Part shown: positions 54,501-62,470 of the stretch, piece by piece | Layout: each line of letters starts with the position of its first letter | How positions within the stretch are numbered: the first letter of the stretch is position 1 | DNA from: Virgibacillus salarius | GTDB lineage: Bacteria > Bacillota > Bacilli > Bacillales > Amphibacillaceae | NCBI RefSeq assembly: GCF_039521925.1 | Contig: NZ_BAAACY010000088.1 | Coordinates: 1 to 64,000 of the forward strand | Length of the DNA: 64,000 nt | Reading direction: 5' to 3' | Notes under the pieces: generated by a model | The model's database searches: none | What the model was told of the DNA's origin: nothing | The model's input: the letters and a program-made list of their open reading frames with translations, nothing else | Made by a program: the position numbers and the translations under genes

Positions 54501-55939
54501 GATTACACGGACAATTACAGACAGCAAAAAGCGAATTAAACGAAATTAGAGCAACCTATCAAACGACTGAACGAGATTTACATGTCAAACAAGAGTTATT
54601 AAATGAAGCATATAAAGACTTTTATAAACGATTCCCTGATGACGAAGTGGAGCGATTTGAGCAAGACTTAACCGTTGTTAACGAACAGTTACAGCAAGAA
54701 CAAACCGAGCTAGAAGAGCAAAAAACCTATCTTGATCAAGAGTTCAGGCGAGTGAACAAGGAGTTAGCTAGTCTTGATGAAGCGGAGAGGCTATTGGAGA
54801 ATTTTATAGAAGGGTATCACTTTAACGCACCAGGAATTGCGAGTATTACGTTAACCGAACAAGAGGAGACTGATTTTCAATACCAGCGCAACCGTTTTGC
54901 CAAACAAGCGACAGATAAGCTAAAAGAAATGAAGCAGCTAGTCGATGACGAAAGCGAGCTTGTCCGTCTTGCTAGGGATCAGTTCCGTATCTTTTGTCGA
55001 ACAAAAATTACCGATAAAAAATTACAACAAATGGCGATTCAAGGAGTCGAACAGAAGCGTGACTATCAGGAAGTCGTCACCTTTAAACAGAATATGTTCG
55101 CAAGCATTCAACGGATTACTAAATATGCCAATGAGCATATTCGCAAAAGTGATGAAGAGCTTCAACTTTTTATCAATCAAATTCATACCCATTTGCAAAC
55201 ATTAGTTGAAGAACTAGAGCAAATCCCGAAGAAAACGAGAGTGAAAGTGGATAACTGGAAGCCAATCTATAGCTTCTCGATTCCAAAATGGGAGCCAGAA
55301 GACGGTAAGTTACGCATTCGTGATCATACCGAGTGGATCATTAACCAATTAAATGGTGAGAAATACCACAATGAGCAAGGGCATCAGGATATGAATAAGA
55401 TTCGTGTGAATTTAGAAAAATGGCTGGAATCCAAGCAATTACTCAAGGTTGTCATGGATCGCGATGTGATGAAGGTGCATTGCCGTAAAGTAACCAATGA
55501 TAATCAAATTTCAACCCGTTCGTATTCCTGGGAGCAGAGCAATGTCTGGTCAGGAGGAGAAAAGTGGAGTAAAAACATGACGCTCTTCTTAGGCATATTA
55601 AAATATGTAGCAGAAAAGAAAAAAGCCAACTTAACCGACCGTGCTGTTATTTTAGATAATCCATTTGGCAAAGCATCAAGTGATCATGTTCTAAGTCCGG
55701 TCTTTTTTATCGCCGAGCAGTTAGGCTTCCAAATCATTGCGTTAACAGCTCATGCAGAAGGCAAGTTTCTGCAGGATTACTTCCCGATTATTTATAGCTG
55801 TCGATTACGCGCGTCAAAGGATGAAAGCAAAAAAGTCATGACAACAGATAAATGGCTGCATCATGCTTATTTTCAGGATCATGAGCCAGCTGTTATTGAT
55901 CGGTTAGGGCAGGCAGAGCAGTTGGATTTGTTTGAATGA
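51542..55939 (+). CDS. jetC: Wadjet-type SMC ATPase JetC
   Basis: An SMC-like protein of 1465 residues. N-terminal head with Walker A ILLENGGGKTVLIQTALQ (Lys43), then about 1000 residues of Gln/Glu-rich coiled coil with a hinge-like region near 620-720, then the C-terminal head with signature NVWSGGEKWSKNMTLFLG, Walker B AVILDNPFGKASSDHVL and switch region ALTAHAEG. Wadjet SMC complexes extrude loops on small circular DNA and cleave it, protecting against plasmids. ATG at 51542 is preferred because GGAGGG lies upstream. Walker B has Asn-Pro after the Asp, where many SMCs have Glu. Confidence 0.85.
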   Translation: MPTISKIRLANVIYEEGNKRYNDELFLFDGYNGAILLENGGGKTVLIQTALQAMLPHTELASRKIGKTLTLESAPAHIAVEWIINDKPRRYVVTAVTLYMNKHGVDSLRYVYEYQHGDPHAIEEIPFVREVQGGKRPTERGEIQDYYSMMKEKSLSANTFATIKEYRQYIEDNYQIIASEWENIVKINSSEGGVEAFFEACKTTNQLFDRLLIPTVESAMAGHNPTLFADLFEQRYESFKNYQKLKETIAENQKIQDELVGYTTAFERLHTKEQQLLEAKQRTKGIWEQTKADKQTFLTEKEAIEAKIMNWQDDTHQHKAKIASSEVVAKEAEKQQMNKEFQNAKLLLQEQKTTVADIKGRHAALRYAKFAEQQQAANESLSFIQDQIASFEKETDIEMLKDQLIEVEQALHGAYQAQIDDMNKQQQDLQRERNPLQEQIKTLEKQLTNHEQTDQQWNNEVNKLQSFIETREKDSDRLRQALLANPEQETIEELLPKWQARYQVLDDELVHLKTERKRLAREIDEKQQERNHLQKDFQEQALQIQRVEQQLQAMSDEEQQLVESLAMLRSAWQDVAGVHLQQQSIEGQLENYIEKQRFERKKWLDKERVALRYVDDYGEQETFFSDPFLSEQIELWKNQLDYLETGVNYLNQLPEEQQQWLKQATLWPSILVTTTKAKPQLIKRLEQVSDRFILPVMVVTTEEATAMTDIEKGNWIVPNHWRDNIDSETFIAWKQQLKRHAGEITTTRENVEIELKSWEQALTQFRQFLRKYPFQQVEDWQEQLHSLQTEQENLAAKIEQTDKQITDHQATIDKYHNRAEEAEAERTGIESKLRDGQQYVSFQKEISQHQQEVDTYQEQQQELAQKIKQTKRSMTRYQEDVDLLNDRIRDLEMKHEVITSEEQYQEVATLPATFTDERITSLKSKRKELQLQKERITRQTGEWEAKQETEQQRIETTTERMDEIEQAFPSVDKTEVFPADGDQYIDRLHGQLQTAKSELNEIRATYQTTERDLHVKQELLNEAYKDFYKRFPDDEVERFEQDLTVVNEQLQQEQTELEEQKTYLDQEFRRVNKELASLDEAERLLENFIEGYHFNAPGIASITLTEQEETDFQYQRNRFAKQATDKLKEMKQLVDDESELVRLARDQFRIFCRTKITDKKLQQMAIQGVEQKRDYQEVVTFKQNMFASIQRITKYANEHIRKSDEELQLFINQIHTHLQTLVEELEQIPKKTRVKVDNWKPIYSFSIPKWEPEDGKLRIRDHTEWIINQLNGEKYHNEQGHQDMNKIRVNLEKWLESKQLLKVVMDRDVMKVHCRKVTNDNQISTRSYSWEQSNVWSGGEKWSKNMTLFLGILKYVAEKKKANLTDRAVILDNPFGKASSDHVLSPVFFIAEQLGFQIIALTAHAEGKFLQDYFPIIYSCRLRASKDESKKVMTTDKWLHHAYFQDHEPAVIDRLGQAEQLDLFE

Positions 55940-56078
55940 TAGGGTTTGATAGGGTTATGTGGTGATACAGCCATTGAAATGACCCACTTCTGACATACTA
56001 AAGACCACTAAAAGACAAAAAGTGTACCAAAGAATGACAGGATTGTACACCACTCCACCCTTCTGGTGAAACCATAAT

Positions 56079-56114
56079 TTATTTTTGAGAACTGAAAATA
56101 AATTATGGTTTTTT
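56079..56114 (+). terminator. terminator of the Wadjet operon
   Basis: AACCATAATTTATTTT pairs perfectly with AAAATAAATTATGGTT around a short loop, then TTTTT. It lies about 140 bp after jetC. Confidence 0.85.
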
Positions 56115-56358
56115 AGCCAATCATCCAGTCCATTGCTTATGGGTAAGATTAACTCTTGTATGGTGTAGTAAACTGATACTGTGAAACGAATTATTTCCAT
56201 AATGTTATTGCGAAGATTTGTTTAAACGTTCTTTAATGGTAAAGCCCATTATAAGACTAACAAAGGCTTTTTGCTGTTGAAGAGAATAGAAGGTGCATAC
56301 ACAATTTTAATTGATGAACCTAAAGCTGCCTTTTTAATATTTCTTAATCTAGAATTAC

Positions 56359-56395
56359 TTCTACCCTCTGCTTTACCACTATTTGTGATACGGTT
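56359..56395. repeat. direct repeat: att-like site at the rlmH 3' end
   Basis: Covers the last four codons and stop of rlmH plus 20 nt beyond. It is repeated at 22728-22764 (34 of 37 identical, 24 in a row). The 15 nt at 56365-56379 are an inverted copy (13 of 15) of 22769-22783. Confidence 0.8.
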
Positions 56396-56858
56396 CCCCT
56401 CTATTAATCCGAAACCCACGATAAACCTGCTCCAACAATACCAAGCGCATCAATTGATGAGGAAATGTCATTTTTGAAAAGGACAATGCTAAGTCGCTTC
56501 GTTTTTGTACTCCCTCACTGATTCCTAAAGACCCACCAATGACAAAGGCGATTTTACTTTTACCGTATGTAGCTAGCTCGTCCATTTTCTTGGCTAGCTG
56601 TTCTGAGCTTAGCATCCTGCCATTGACCTCTAGTGTGATGACATAGGTGTCTGCGGAAAGCTGTGATAAGATGCGCTCGCCCTCCCTCTCCTTGACCTCC
56701 AGCATTTCTGCTTCGCTCATATTTTCTGGTGCTTTTTCATCCGCTACTTCTTTTATCGACACTTTGGCGTAAGCGTTTAACCGTTTCATGTATTCGTCAA
56801 TACCTTGCTTCAAGTATTTTTCTTTTAATTTTCCAACCGATACAATCGTAATTTTCAT
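56379..56858 (-). CDS. rlmH: 23S rRNA pseudouridine-1915 N3-methyltransferase
   Basis: A 159-residue SPOUT methyltransferase that methylates pseudouridine 1915 of 23S rRNA with S-adenosylmethionine. FVIGGSLGISEGVQKRSDLA (about residue 104) is the SAM-binding knot and the C-terminus LLEQVYRGFRINRGEPYHK is the classic RlmH ending. The gene is complete; the terminal codons lie within the direct repeat shared with 22.7 kb. In staphylococci this gene (orfX) is the SCC attachment site, and the same 3'-end codons are involved here. Confidence 0.97.
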   Translation of the reverse strand: MKITIVSVGKLKEKYLKQGIDEYMKRLNAYAKVSIKEVADEKAPENMSEAEMLEVKEREGERILSQLSADTYVITLEVNGRMLSSEQLAKKMDELATYGKSKIAFVIGGSLGISEGVQKRSDLALSFSKMTFPHQLMRLVLLEQVYRGFRINRGEPYHK

Positions 56859-56946
56859 AATACGTAACTTCCTTTTTCGAATTTTTCTATCCCTTATTTC
56901 AGCATAATACCATACAACCCATTTCCTTCAACTTACCAATTAAAAA

Positions 56947-57294
56947 CTACACCACCAACCAAACAACAGCATATAGTGCGAACATACAAACAAGACTAAT
57001 ACAAAGTAACATCCTTGTTGTTCGCTTCGATAAACGCTGCATTTGTTTTCCTCTATACCAACCTGAGAATTGATACTTATTTCGATAAAAAATATAGATG
57101 ACCCCTACTACCCCTACTCCTTGAAGAAGTCGAAAGAAGAACAAATATCCATTGTCCTCGATTAGTTCTTGAACGTCTAGGTTGGTCGTATTTTCAAAAA
57201 CACCATTCACAACTATTCCAATTAACACAAAAAAGAAAACTATAACCACAAGCACACGGACAATTTCCAATATAGCTGATAGCATAACCTTCAT
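56947..57294 (-). CDS. small membrane protein of unknown function
   Basis: A protein of about 115 residues with three hydrophobic segments (about 8-30, 52-70 and 95-114) and a basic stretch between the second and third (RNKYQFSGWYRGKQMQRLSK). No family recognised. The frame opens at a GTG at 57303; ATG at 57294 or 57285 are alternatives with G-rich sequence before them. It lies 88 bp upstream of rlmH on the same strand and may share its transcript. Confidence 0.6.
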   Translation of the reverse strand: MKVMLSAILEIVRVLVVIVFFFVLIGIVVNGVFENTTNLDVQELIEDNGYLFFFRLLQGVGVVGVIYIFYRNKYQFSGWYRGKQMQRLSKRTTRMLLCISLVCMFALYAVVWLVV

Positions 57295-57381
57295 CCCCAA
57301 CACCCCATCGTTTTTTCTTTACTATAACAAATTCTCCTCGCAGTTTACATACATAAATCTTCCAAAAATTAACTTGTCCTC

Positions 57382-57431
57382 TTGAATTCTTTCTTGTATT
57401 ATATATCTATATGATATATATCATATAGATA
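57382..57431 (+). promoter_or_regulatory. promoter with 28-bp palindrome before padR-type gene
   Basis: TTGAAT (57382-57387) with TATCTA at 57404. A perfect 28-bp palindrome (57404-57431; half-site TATCTATATGATAT) covers the -10 and start region. PadR repressors bind such A/T palindromes, so this is probably an autoregulatory operator. Confidence 0.75.
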
Positions 57432-57444
57432 GGAATGAACAAAT

Positions 57445-58002
57445 ATGAATAAAACCTACAATCACACCACCTATGCATTGCTTGGAATATTAACGACAGA
57501 TTGTCGTACGGGGTATGAGATAAAGCAATTGATCGATCAGAGCTTAACTCACTTTTGGAAAATTAGCTATGGACAGATTTATCCAACCTTAAAAAAGCTA
57601 GTAGCCGATGAGTTAGCAACCGTTACGACGACAGCTCAGGATGGGAAGCCAGATCGCAAAGAATACACCTTAACCGCAGAAGGTAAAAAAGCGTTACAGG
57701 AATGGCTGGAGAAGCCGCTTCAGCAGATTCCTGTCGAGCGAAATGAAGTCATTTTGAAGCTTTTCTTCAGTCGCCACCAGCGTACAGAGCATACCTTAGC
57801 GCTACTACAGGACTACAAGCAGAAATTACAGGAGCGTTATGAAACCTATCAATCCATCGAACATATGATCAAAGGCAGCCACCTAGAAAGCGCGGATGCA
57901 AACTATTGGCTGTACACGTTGGATTATGGCAAGCGGATGACGAAAGCCACCATGGAGTGGTGTGAGGTAACCAAGGGACAAATCAATCAGGAGGAGGATT
58001 AA
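57445..58002 (+). CDS. PadR-family transcriptional regulator
   Basis: A 185-residue protein with an N-terminal winged helix (YALLGILTTDCRTGYEIKQL, then ISYGQIYPTLKKL) and the C-terminal two-helix dimer domain of the Vir-like PadR branch (about residues 90-180). EYTLTAEGKKALQEWL marks the wing end. It sits behind a palindromic promoter and is followed after 1 nt by a DUF4188 gene, a pairing that suggests it controls that gene in response to a small toxic compound. Confidence 0.92.
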   Translation: MNKTYNHTTYALLGILTTDCRTGYEIKQLIDQSLTHFWKISYGQIYPTLKKLVADELATVTTTAQDGKPDRKEYTLTAEGKKALQEWLEKPLQQIPVERNEVILKLFFSRHQRTEHTLALLQDYKQKLQERYETYQSIEHMIKGSHLESADANYWLYTLDYGKRMTKATMEWCEVTKGQINQEED

Positions 58003-58003
58003 G

Positions 58004-58483
58004 ATGGGGAAAAAGATCTTTCACGGTCGCTATACGACAGAAAATGATGAGGATATGGTTGTCTTTCTAATTGGCATGCGGATTAATCGTCGGCTGGCTG
58101 TTCACAAATGGCTGCCTGTTTTTACTGCAATGCCTGGCATGATTAAGGAGCTGTATACACATCAAGAGGAGTTAGGGTTTCTAGCGATGGAGAATTACTT
58201 CGGCTTACGAACAACGGTGATGATCCAATATTGGCAGTCGACAGAGCATTTGTTGAACTATGCAAGGGGGCAGAAGCATTTGGCTGCTTGGCAGGCATTT
58301 AATCAAAAGGCGAGCGCTACGAATGCTGTTGGTATCTATCATGAAACATATGTTGTTCCAAAAGGGAACTATGAATCGATATATGGAAATATGCCATTAT
58401 ATGGGCTTGGGAAAGCAAGAAAGCATATCCCGATCACAAAAGAACGAATCACTGCTAGTAAGCGATTGAAGGCTCAAAAATAA
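58004..58483 (+). CDS. DUF4188-family (monooxygenase-like) protein
   Basis: A 159-residue protein. FLIGMRINRRLAVHKWLPVF and YFGLRTTVMIQYWQSTEHLL are typical of DUF4188, a ferredoxin-like fold related to small haem-binding monooxygenases; the C-terminal part holds HETYVVPKGNYESIYGNMP. Enzymatic activity has not been settled for the family. AGGAGGA precedes the ATG, and the gene is coupled to the PadR regulator. Confidence 0.82.
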   Translation: MGKKIFHGRYTTENDEDMVVFLIGMRINRRLAVHKWLPVFTAMPGMIKELYTHQEELGFLAMENYFGLRTTVMIQYWQSTEHLLNYARGQKHLAAWQAFNQKASATNAVGIYHETYVVPKGNYESIYGNMPLYGLGKARKHIPITKERITASKRLKAQK

Positions 58484-58715
58484 CATCCGCAAATAACACT
58501 TGGGTGCAATCAACTAGCCATCCCATTATAGGAGTAAATCATAACAATCCTTTCCAATCAATCATAGCTCCTCCATCGATTTTATAAGTAAGAGTCATCC
58601 ATAGTACTTATAAAATCTATCAAGCTGCTACATTCATCTAGTTGCCATATCAACCGAAAAGCTTACATTTTATCTAGCTACTCGATTGCTAAAGCTCCAA
58701 TCCATCGTCCATAAA

Positions 58716-58761
58716 ACAAAAAGTCATTCTTCATCAATCACTGTTTTGATGAGAATGACTT
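58716..58761 (-). terminator. terminator of the cellobiose-type PTS operon
   Basis: AAAGTCATTCTTCATCAA (58720-58737) pairs with 58745-58761. The A-rich AAACAAAAA before it becomes the T-run for leftward transcripts. Confidence 0.85.
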
Positions 58762-58771
58762 TAGCTTGCAC

Positions 58772-60193
58772 TTATAAGGATTGCCCATTGGAAGTAATCA
58801 CAGCTTGATACCAATGGTAGCTTTGCTTTTTAATTCGCTCCAATGTTTTAAGATCCGTATCATCACGATCAATATATACTAAGCCATATCGTTTTCTGAA
58901 TCCACTTGATGTACTGAGCAGATCGATAAATGACCAAACAACATATCCCCAAACTTGAACCCCATCCTGCATAGCTAAATGCAATTGGAATAAGTGATTT
59001 CTTAGAAAATCAATTCGCTCTTCATCAAGAATTTCCTTCTTCTCCGTTAATTCATCTATCGTACCAATTCCATTTTCTGTAATCAGCACAGGAACATCAT
59101 ACCGATCATAGATATCATTCAATAAATATCGCAATCCGACTGGATCAATCTCCCAATCCCACTGCGTTTTATTCGTATAAGGATTAGCTGCTCCCTCGTA
59201 CAAACCAGGGATATTTTCAAATTGTGTCTCGTCAGCTTCCCCATCATAATTAAGCTTTAATTCTTTCTCCGCTGTATCCTTTGGTACAAATTTCACAACA
59301 CGAGATTGATAGTAATTGATCCCGATAAAATCTGGCTTGGCCGTCTTGATGCATGCCATATCTCCAGGTTCTATCGTTGGCTCTACTCCTTTATGGACCA
59401 TATAATTCCACACCGATTGTTTGTACTTCCCCTTCATGTAAAGATCCATAAACAAATAGGTTCTTAAATCATCAGCATGTTTGGCAGCTAAGATATCCTC
59501 TGGCTTGGCCGATGCAGGATAGTTAGGAATGATCCCTAATGCTGGACCAATTTTCGCATCGGCAATCGTTTGCCGACAACGGTGGATAGCCTTAGCATGC
59601 GCGACTGTCATAATATGATTCATTTCAAATTTCTGCTTTTCTAATGGGAGCTGCTCATCAAACTCCATTAAATAAGGAAGTTGAAACATGTTACTCTGTT
59701 CATTAATCGTAATCCAATACTTTACATCATTACCAAAATGATCGAATAGCACCTGACAGTATTCTTCAAAATCTTTGATTATCTTCCGTGACGACCATCC
59801 CCCATACTCATCTTGTAAGCATTGAGGAAGATCAAAATGATAGATTGTAACAATTGGCTCAATATGGTATTCTTTCAGTTTAGCTATGATGTTTCGATAA
59901 AAATTAATTCCTTCTTGATTGACCGCTCCTCTACCATTGGGAAGGATACGAGGCCATGAAATAGAGAAGCGATAGGCTTTTAAACCTAAGTCCTTCATCA
60001 ATTCAACATCAGTTTCCCAAAGCTGATAATGCCCAGAAGCAACACTAGGATCCGCATATTGGTTATTGATATTTTTTTCAACAACCGATAGTGTTTTACC
60101 ATTCGTTAGATGTGCACCCTCACACTGATAAGCAGATGTACCAGCTGCCCAAAGGAATGACTCCGGAAACGTAGAATTTGTTGTATAAAGCAT
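58772..60193 (-). CDS. 6-phospho-beta-glucosidase, glycoside hydrolase family 1
   Basis: A 473-residue GH1 enzyme, paralogue of the one at 12.3 kb. The acid/base Glu is in YWITINEQSNMF (about residue 172), the nucleophile Glu in VLITENGIGT (about residue 373), and the phosphate-binding Ser-Lys-Tyr set in SSGFRKRYGLVYIDRD. It would split phosphorylated cellobiose or related sugars imported by the PTS encoded upstream in the same transcript. The ATG follows a weak GAAAGATG; the N-terminus FPESFLWAAGTSAYQCEG matches the family. Confidence 0.9.
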   Translation of the reverse strand: MLYTTNSTFPESFLWAAGTSAYQCEGAHLTNGKTLSVVEKNINNQYADPSVASGHYQLWETDVELMKDLGLKAYRFSISWPRILPNGRGAVNQEGINFYRNIIAKLKEYHIEPIVTIYHFDLPQCLQDEYGGWSSRKIIKDFEEYCQVLFDHFGNDVKYWITINEQSNMFQLPYLMEFDEQLPLEKQKFEMNHIMTVAHAKAIHRCRQTIADAKIGPALGIIPNYPASAKPEDILAAKHADDLRTYLFMDLYMKGKYKQSVWNYMVHKGVEPTIEPGDMACIKTAKPDFIGINYYQSRVVKFVPKDTAEKELKLNYDGEADETQFENIPGLYEGAANPYTNKTQWDWEIDPVGLRYLLNDIYDRYDVPVLITENGIGTIDELTEKKEILDEERIDFLRNHLFQLHLAMQDGVQVWGYVVWSFIDLLSTSSGFRKRYGLVYIDRDDTDLKTLERIKKQSYHWYQAVITSNGQSL

Positions 60194-60299
60194 CTTTCAC
60201 CACACCCATCTCATGATTTTTTAACTTTCTATCTATATTTTGCTACTGTTCATCTGAACGCTATATCATGGACAACGGGCCAGTAAACTAGCTTGACCA

Positions 60300-60647
60300 T
60301 TATTTTTTCTCTAGACGGCTAATTCTCTCATCGAGACCGCGACAGATCGTTACTAGATTTTTTGCCGTATTCCACTCACTCATCACCGTCATGAGATGAT
60401 CCTGAGCATGCGTAAATAATAGCGAGAACGTAATTTCCTCTCCTCTGGCTTCACCTTGAATCGTATCTGTTTGTACAGAATGAGCCGTTGTTATATGCTC
60501 TTTAGCCTGCGCCAACTTTTCTTCAGCAGTTGTGAAAGCAAAGACTTCCATCTCCTTTAATGCTGCTTGAATCTCTTCTCGTGCATTACCGGCTGCCAAA
60601 ATAATTTTCATTGCAACCTCATGAATATTTTCCGTATTCTTTTCCAT
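60300..60647 (-). CDS. PTS lactose/cellobiose-type EIIA component
   Basis: A 115-residue protein with the phospho-accepting His80 in LLFTHAQDHLMTVM and the first helix ILAAGNAREEIQAALKEME. ATG at 60647 is chosen since AAAGGAGG lies 8 nt before it; the frame runs on to 60701 through the EIIC end. It passes phosphate to the EIIB at the start of the cluster. Encoded 16 bp after the broken EIIC. Confidence 0.92.
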   Translation of the reverse strand: MEKNTENIHEVAMKIILAAGNAREEIQAALKEMEVFAFTTAEEKLAQAKEHITTAHSVQTDTIQGEARGEEITFSLLFTHAQDHLMTVMSEWNTAKNLVTICRGLDERISRLEKK

Positions 60648-60663
60648 AAAACAGCCTCCTTTA

Positions 60664-61907
60664 CTACTCCGTAGCCTCTTCTTTAACCTTTTGATTATCA
60701 TAAACTTTAAAGAATGGATACCAAATGATAAATGATACTACTAGAATAAGAACTAATAAAATCAATCCTCGAAAATCAGTATTAACTAAGAAAGTAGAAA
60801 TTCCACTGGTAAATACCATAACTGCAATACCTCTGATGGTATCGTAACCATCCCAAGGTTTAAAACAACATACGTAATAACTGGTATGATGATTCCGTTT
60901 AGCCACATCGGCACCATGAGAATCGGATTAAAAGCAATAGGTGATCCGAAGATAACCGGTTCGTTAATATTAAAAATAGAAGGTACTATCGTTACTCGTC
61001 CTATGGCTTTTAAGTGCTTCGATTTAGCGAGCAACACCATGAGCACAACTAAAGGAAGTGTCGTACCCATTCCGCCAATCCATACCCATGCCATCATTGT
61101 TTCAAACACATGAATGTTTTCCGGCTGTATGCTTTGGCTTACATTAGCGGCATTTTGTTCTACACCCGAAACCCAGATCGGAAAAATGATCGGGTAAAGC
61201 GCCCAAGGGCTAATTCCAAACGTATATAAAAACACACATAAAAACGTGATTAATACAAACCCGACAAAGCTTTGACCAATTTGATTTAAAGGCTCAAACA
61301 GGCTAATAATTACCAGATAAAGGTCAAAGTCCCAAACAAATGTGAATAGCCATCCGCCAAGCAACAATAATGTTATAGGCAAAATGGTATCAAACCATAC
61401 GATAATGAAATCAGGTAGTGAACTAGAGCTTTTAAAAAAAGAAAATTTACTAAACTGATAAAAGACAAATCCGACTAATAGCCCGACAAATAACGAAACA
61501 AACATACCATTCGCTCCAAACCTTTCAAAAGCAAAGGATATGGCTCCTTCATCCGTAAATTCGGGTGCGAGTAACATTAAAAACATCGCTGCCCCAGTTA
61601 ATCCAGCAACTAGTCGCCTATCTGTTTTCTTTAACTTATCCATAATGAAATAGGGAGTTAAAAATGCAATAAATAAGCTCATTAATCCAAACGAAAAATC
61701 ACTTATTGGCTGTAGGTTAGGCATACCAGAAATAAAATCATTTAAAATCGATATCAGTGTTATTAAAGAGCCTACGAGAATAAGTGGCAAAACACCCATA
61801 ATTGCTTCTTGAATAGCTGAAACCCAAGCATTTCTTGTGATTTTGTTCATCCGAGGTGCAAATGATTCATTCATCCATTGAATAAATTTTTTCATGCTAT
61901 ATTTCAC
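60664..61907 (-). pseudogene. PTS cellobiose-type EIIC permease, frameshifted
   Basis: Two frames together make one EIIC. The first (61907-60786) has about nine membrane helices and motifs such as FNINEPVIFGSPIAFNPILM. It then turns out of frame and stops after VTIPSEVLQ. The second frame, from about 60830 down to 60664, carries the missing C-terminus VMVFTSGISTFLVNTDFRG and IIWYPFFKVYDNQKVKEE, the standard EIIC ending. A one-base change near 60815-60835 (in the TTGCAGTTATGG region, minus strand) would join them. It is either a real inactivating mutation or a sequencing error; there is no slippery run suggesting programmed shifting. Confidence 0.85.
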
Positions 61908-61919
61908 CCTCTATGATTA

Positions 61920-62234
61920 TTATTTTTCTTCGAGTTGATGAATAATAATATCTAAGCCCTTTTCTCCATCTAGCAGGCCATATGTGGATGGATCAATTAG
62001 TGTGCAAGGAATGCCGCTTCCATTTAGCTGCTGTTCGATATCCTGTTGGATATAGCTAAGGTGTGGGGCAATGAGTACAACGTCAATTTGATTCATATAT
62101 TCTCTTAATTCAGATTCTCCGCGAGCAATTACTTCGATTTCCATTCCTCTTTTTTTCGCCGCTTTCCGTATATTCTGAGCCAAAAATCCACTAGATGCTC
62201 CTCCACTACAAATTAAAAGTGCTGTTTTTTCCAT
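61920..62234 (-). CDS. PTS lactose/cellobiose-type EIIB component
   Basis: A 104-residue protein with the phosphorylated Cys9 in LLICSGGASSGFLAQNIRKA and VVLIAPHLSYIQQDIE, as in CelA. First gene of a leftward operon (EIIB, EIIC, EIIA, phospho-beta-glucosidase), 12 bp before the EIIC start. GAGGAGG precedes the ATG. Divergent from the LicR-type regulator, which probably controls the operon. Confidence 0.92.
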   Translation of the reverse strand: MEKTALLICSGGASSGFLAQNIRKAAKKRGMEIEVIARGESELREYMNQIDVVLIAPHLSYIQQDIEQQLNGSGIPCTLIDPSTYGLLDGEKGLDIIIHQLEEK

Positions 62235-62305
62235 TGAAGCTCCTCCTCATTACTTGTTGTACTGTAATTATGTAACAAATCCTTATAGGTTTACCAATCA
62301 ACTTA

Positions 62306-62323
62306 TTGCCTACTGTTCGGCAA
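62306..62323. promoter_or_regulatory. inverted repeat in the divergent PTS/regulator promoter region
   Basis: TTGCC and GGCAA around 8 nt (62306-62323), in the 236-bp divergent spacer. A TAAGCTATAATATAAT stretch follows nearer the regulator. It is a possible binding site for the LicR-type protein; short arms make it weak. Confidence 0.35.
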
Positions 62324-62470
62324 AAAGCTGATTATAAAATGACTAAAAAATAGGGTAAGCTATAATATAATAAGGTTTGAGAAGAAATGGTTGAGAAGGC
62401 TTTGCACGTTATTGTTTCGAATCGGCTACTCTTTTTTGAACAAATACTAGAAGGAAGTGGGGGTGCCTTC

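Larger units (their letters stand above)
22741..56395. mobile_element. putative 33.6-kb SCC-like genomic island at the 3' end of rlmH
   Basis: A 24-nt sequence at 56372-56395, covering the last four codons and stop of rlmH, recurs exactly and in the same orientation at 22741-22764; the match extends to 37 nt with 3 differences. Just inside the repeats, 15-nt ends (22769-22783 and the complement of 56365-56379) are inverted copies with 13 matches. Insertion at the rlmH 3' end with short inverted ends abutting the core is how SCC elements integrate through Ccr serine recombinases. No ccrA, ccrB, ccrC or integrase gene is visible in the interval, so this could be a ccr-less or decayed cassette. 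Contents include two defence-type loci, inositol use and dlt. Confidence 0.6.

Noticed and set aside
22741..56395. Serine or tyrosine recombinase gene inside the island
   Set aside because: I went through the frames in the interval and saw none with recombinase motifs; the island is therefore called SCC-like, not SCC.
60786..60906. Programmed frameshift in the EIIC gene
   Set aside because: No slippery heptamer, stop-codon context or downstream structure typical of programmed shifting; mutation or sequencing error is simpler.
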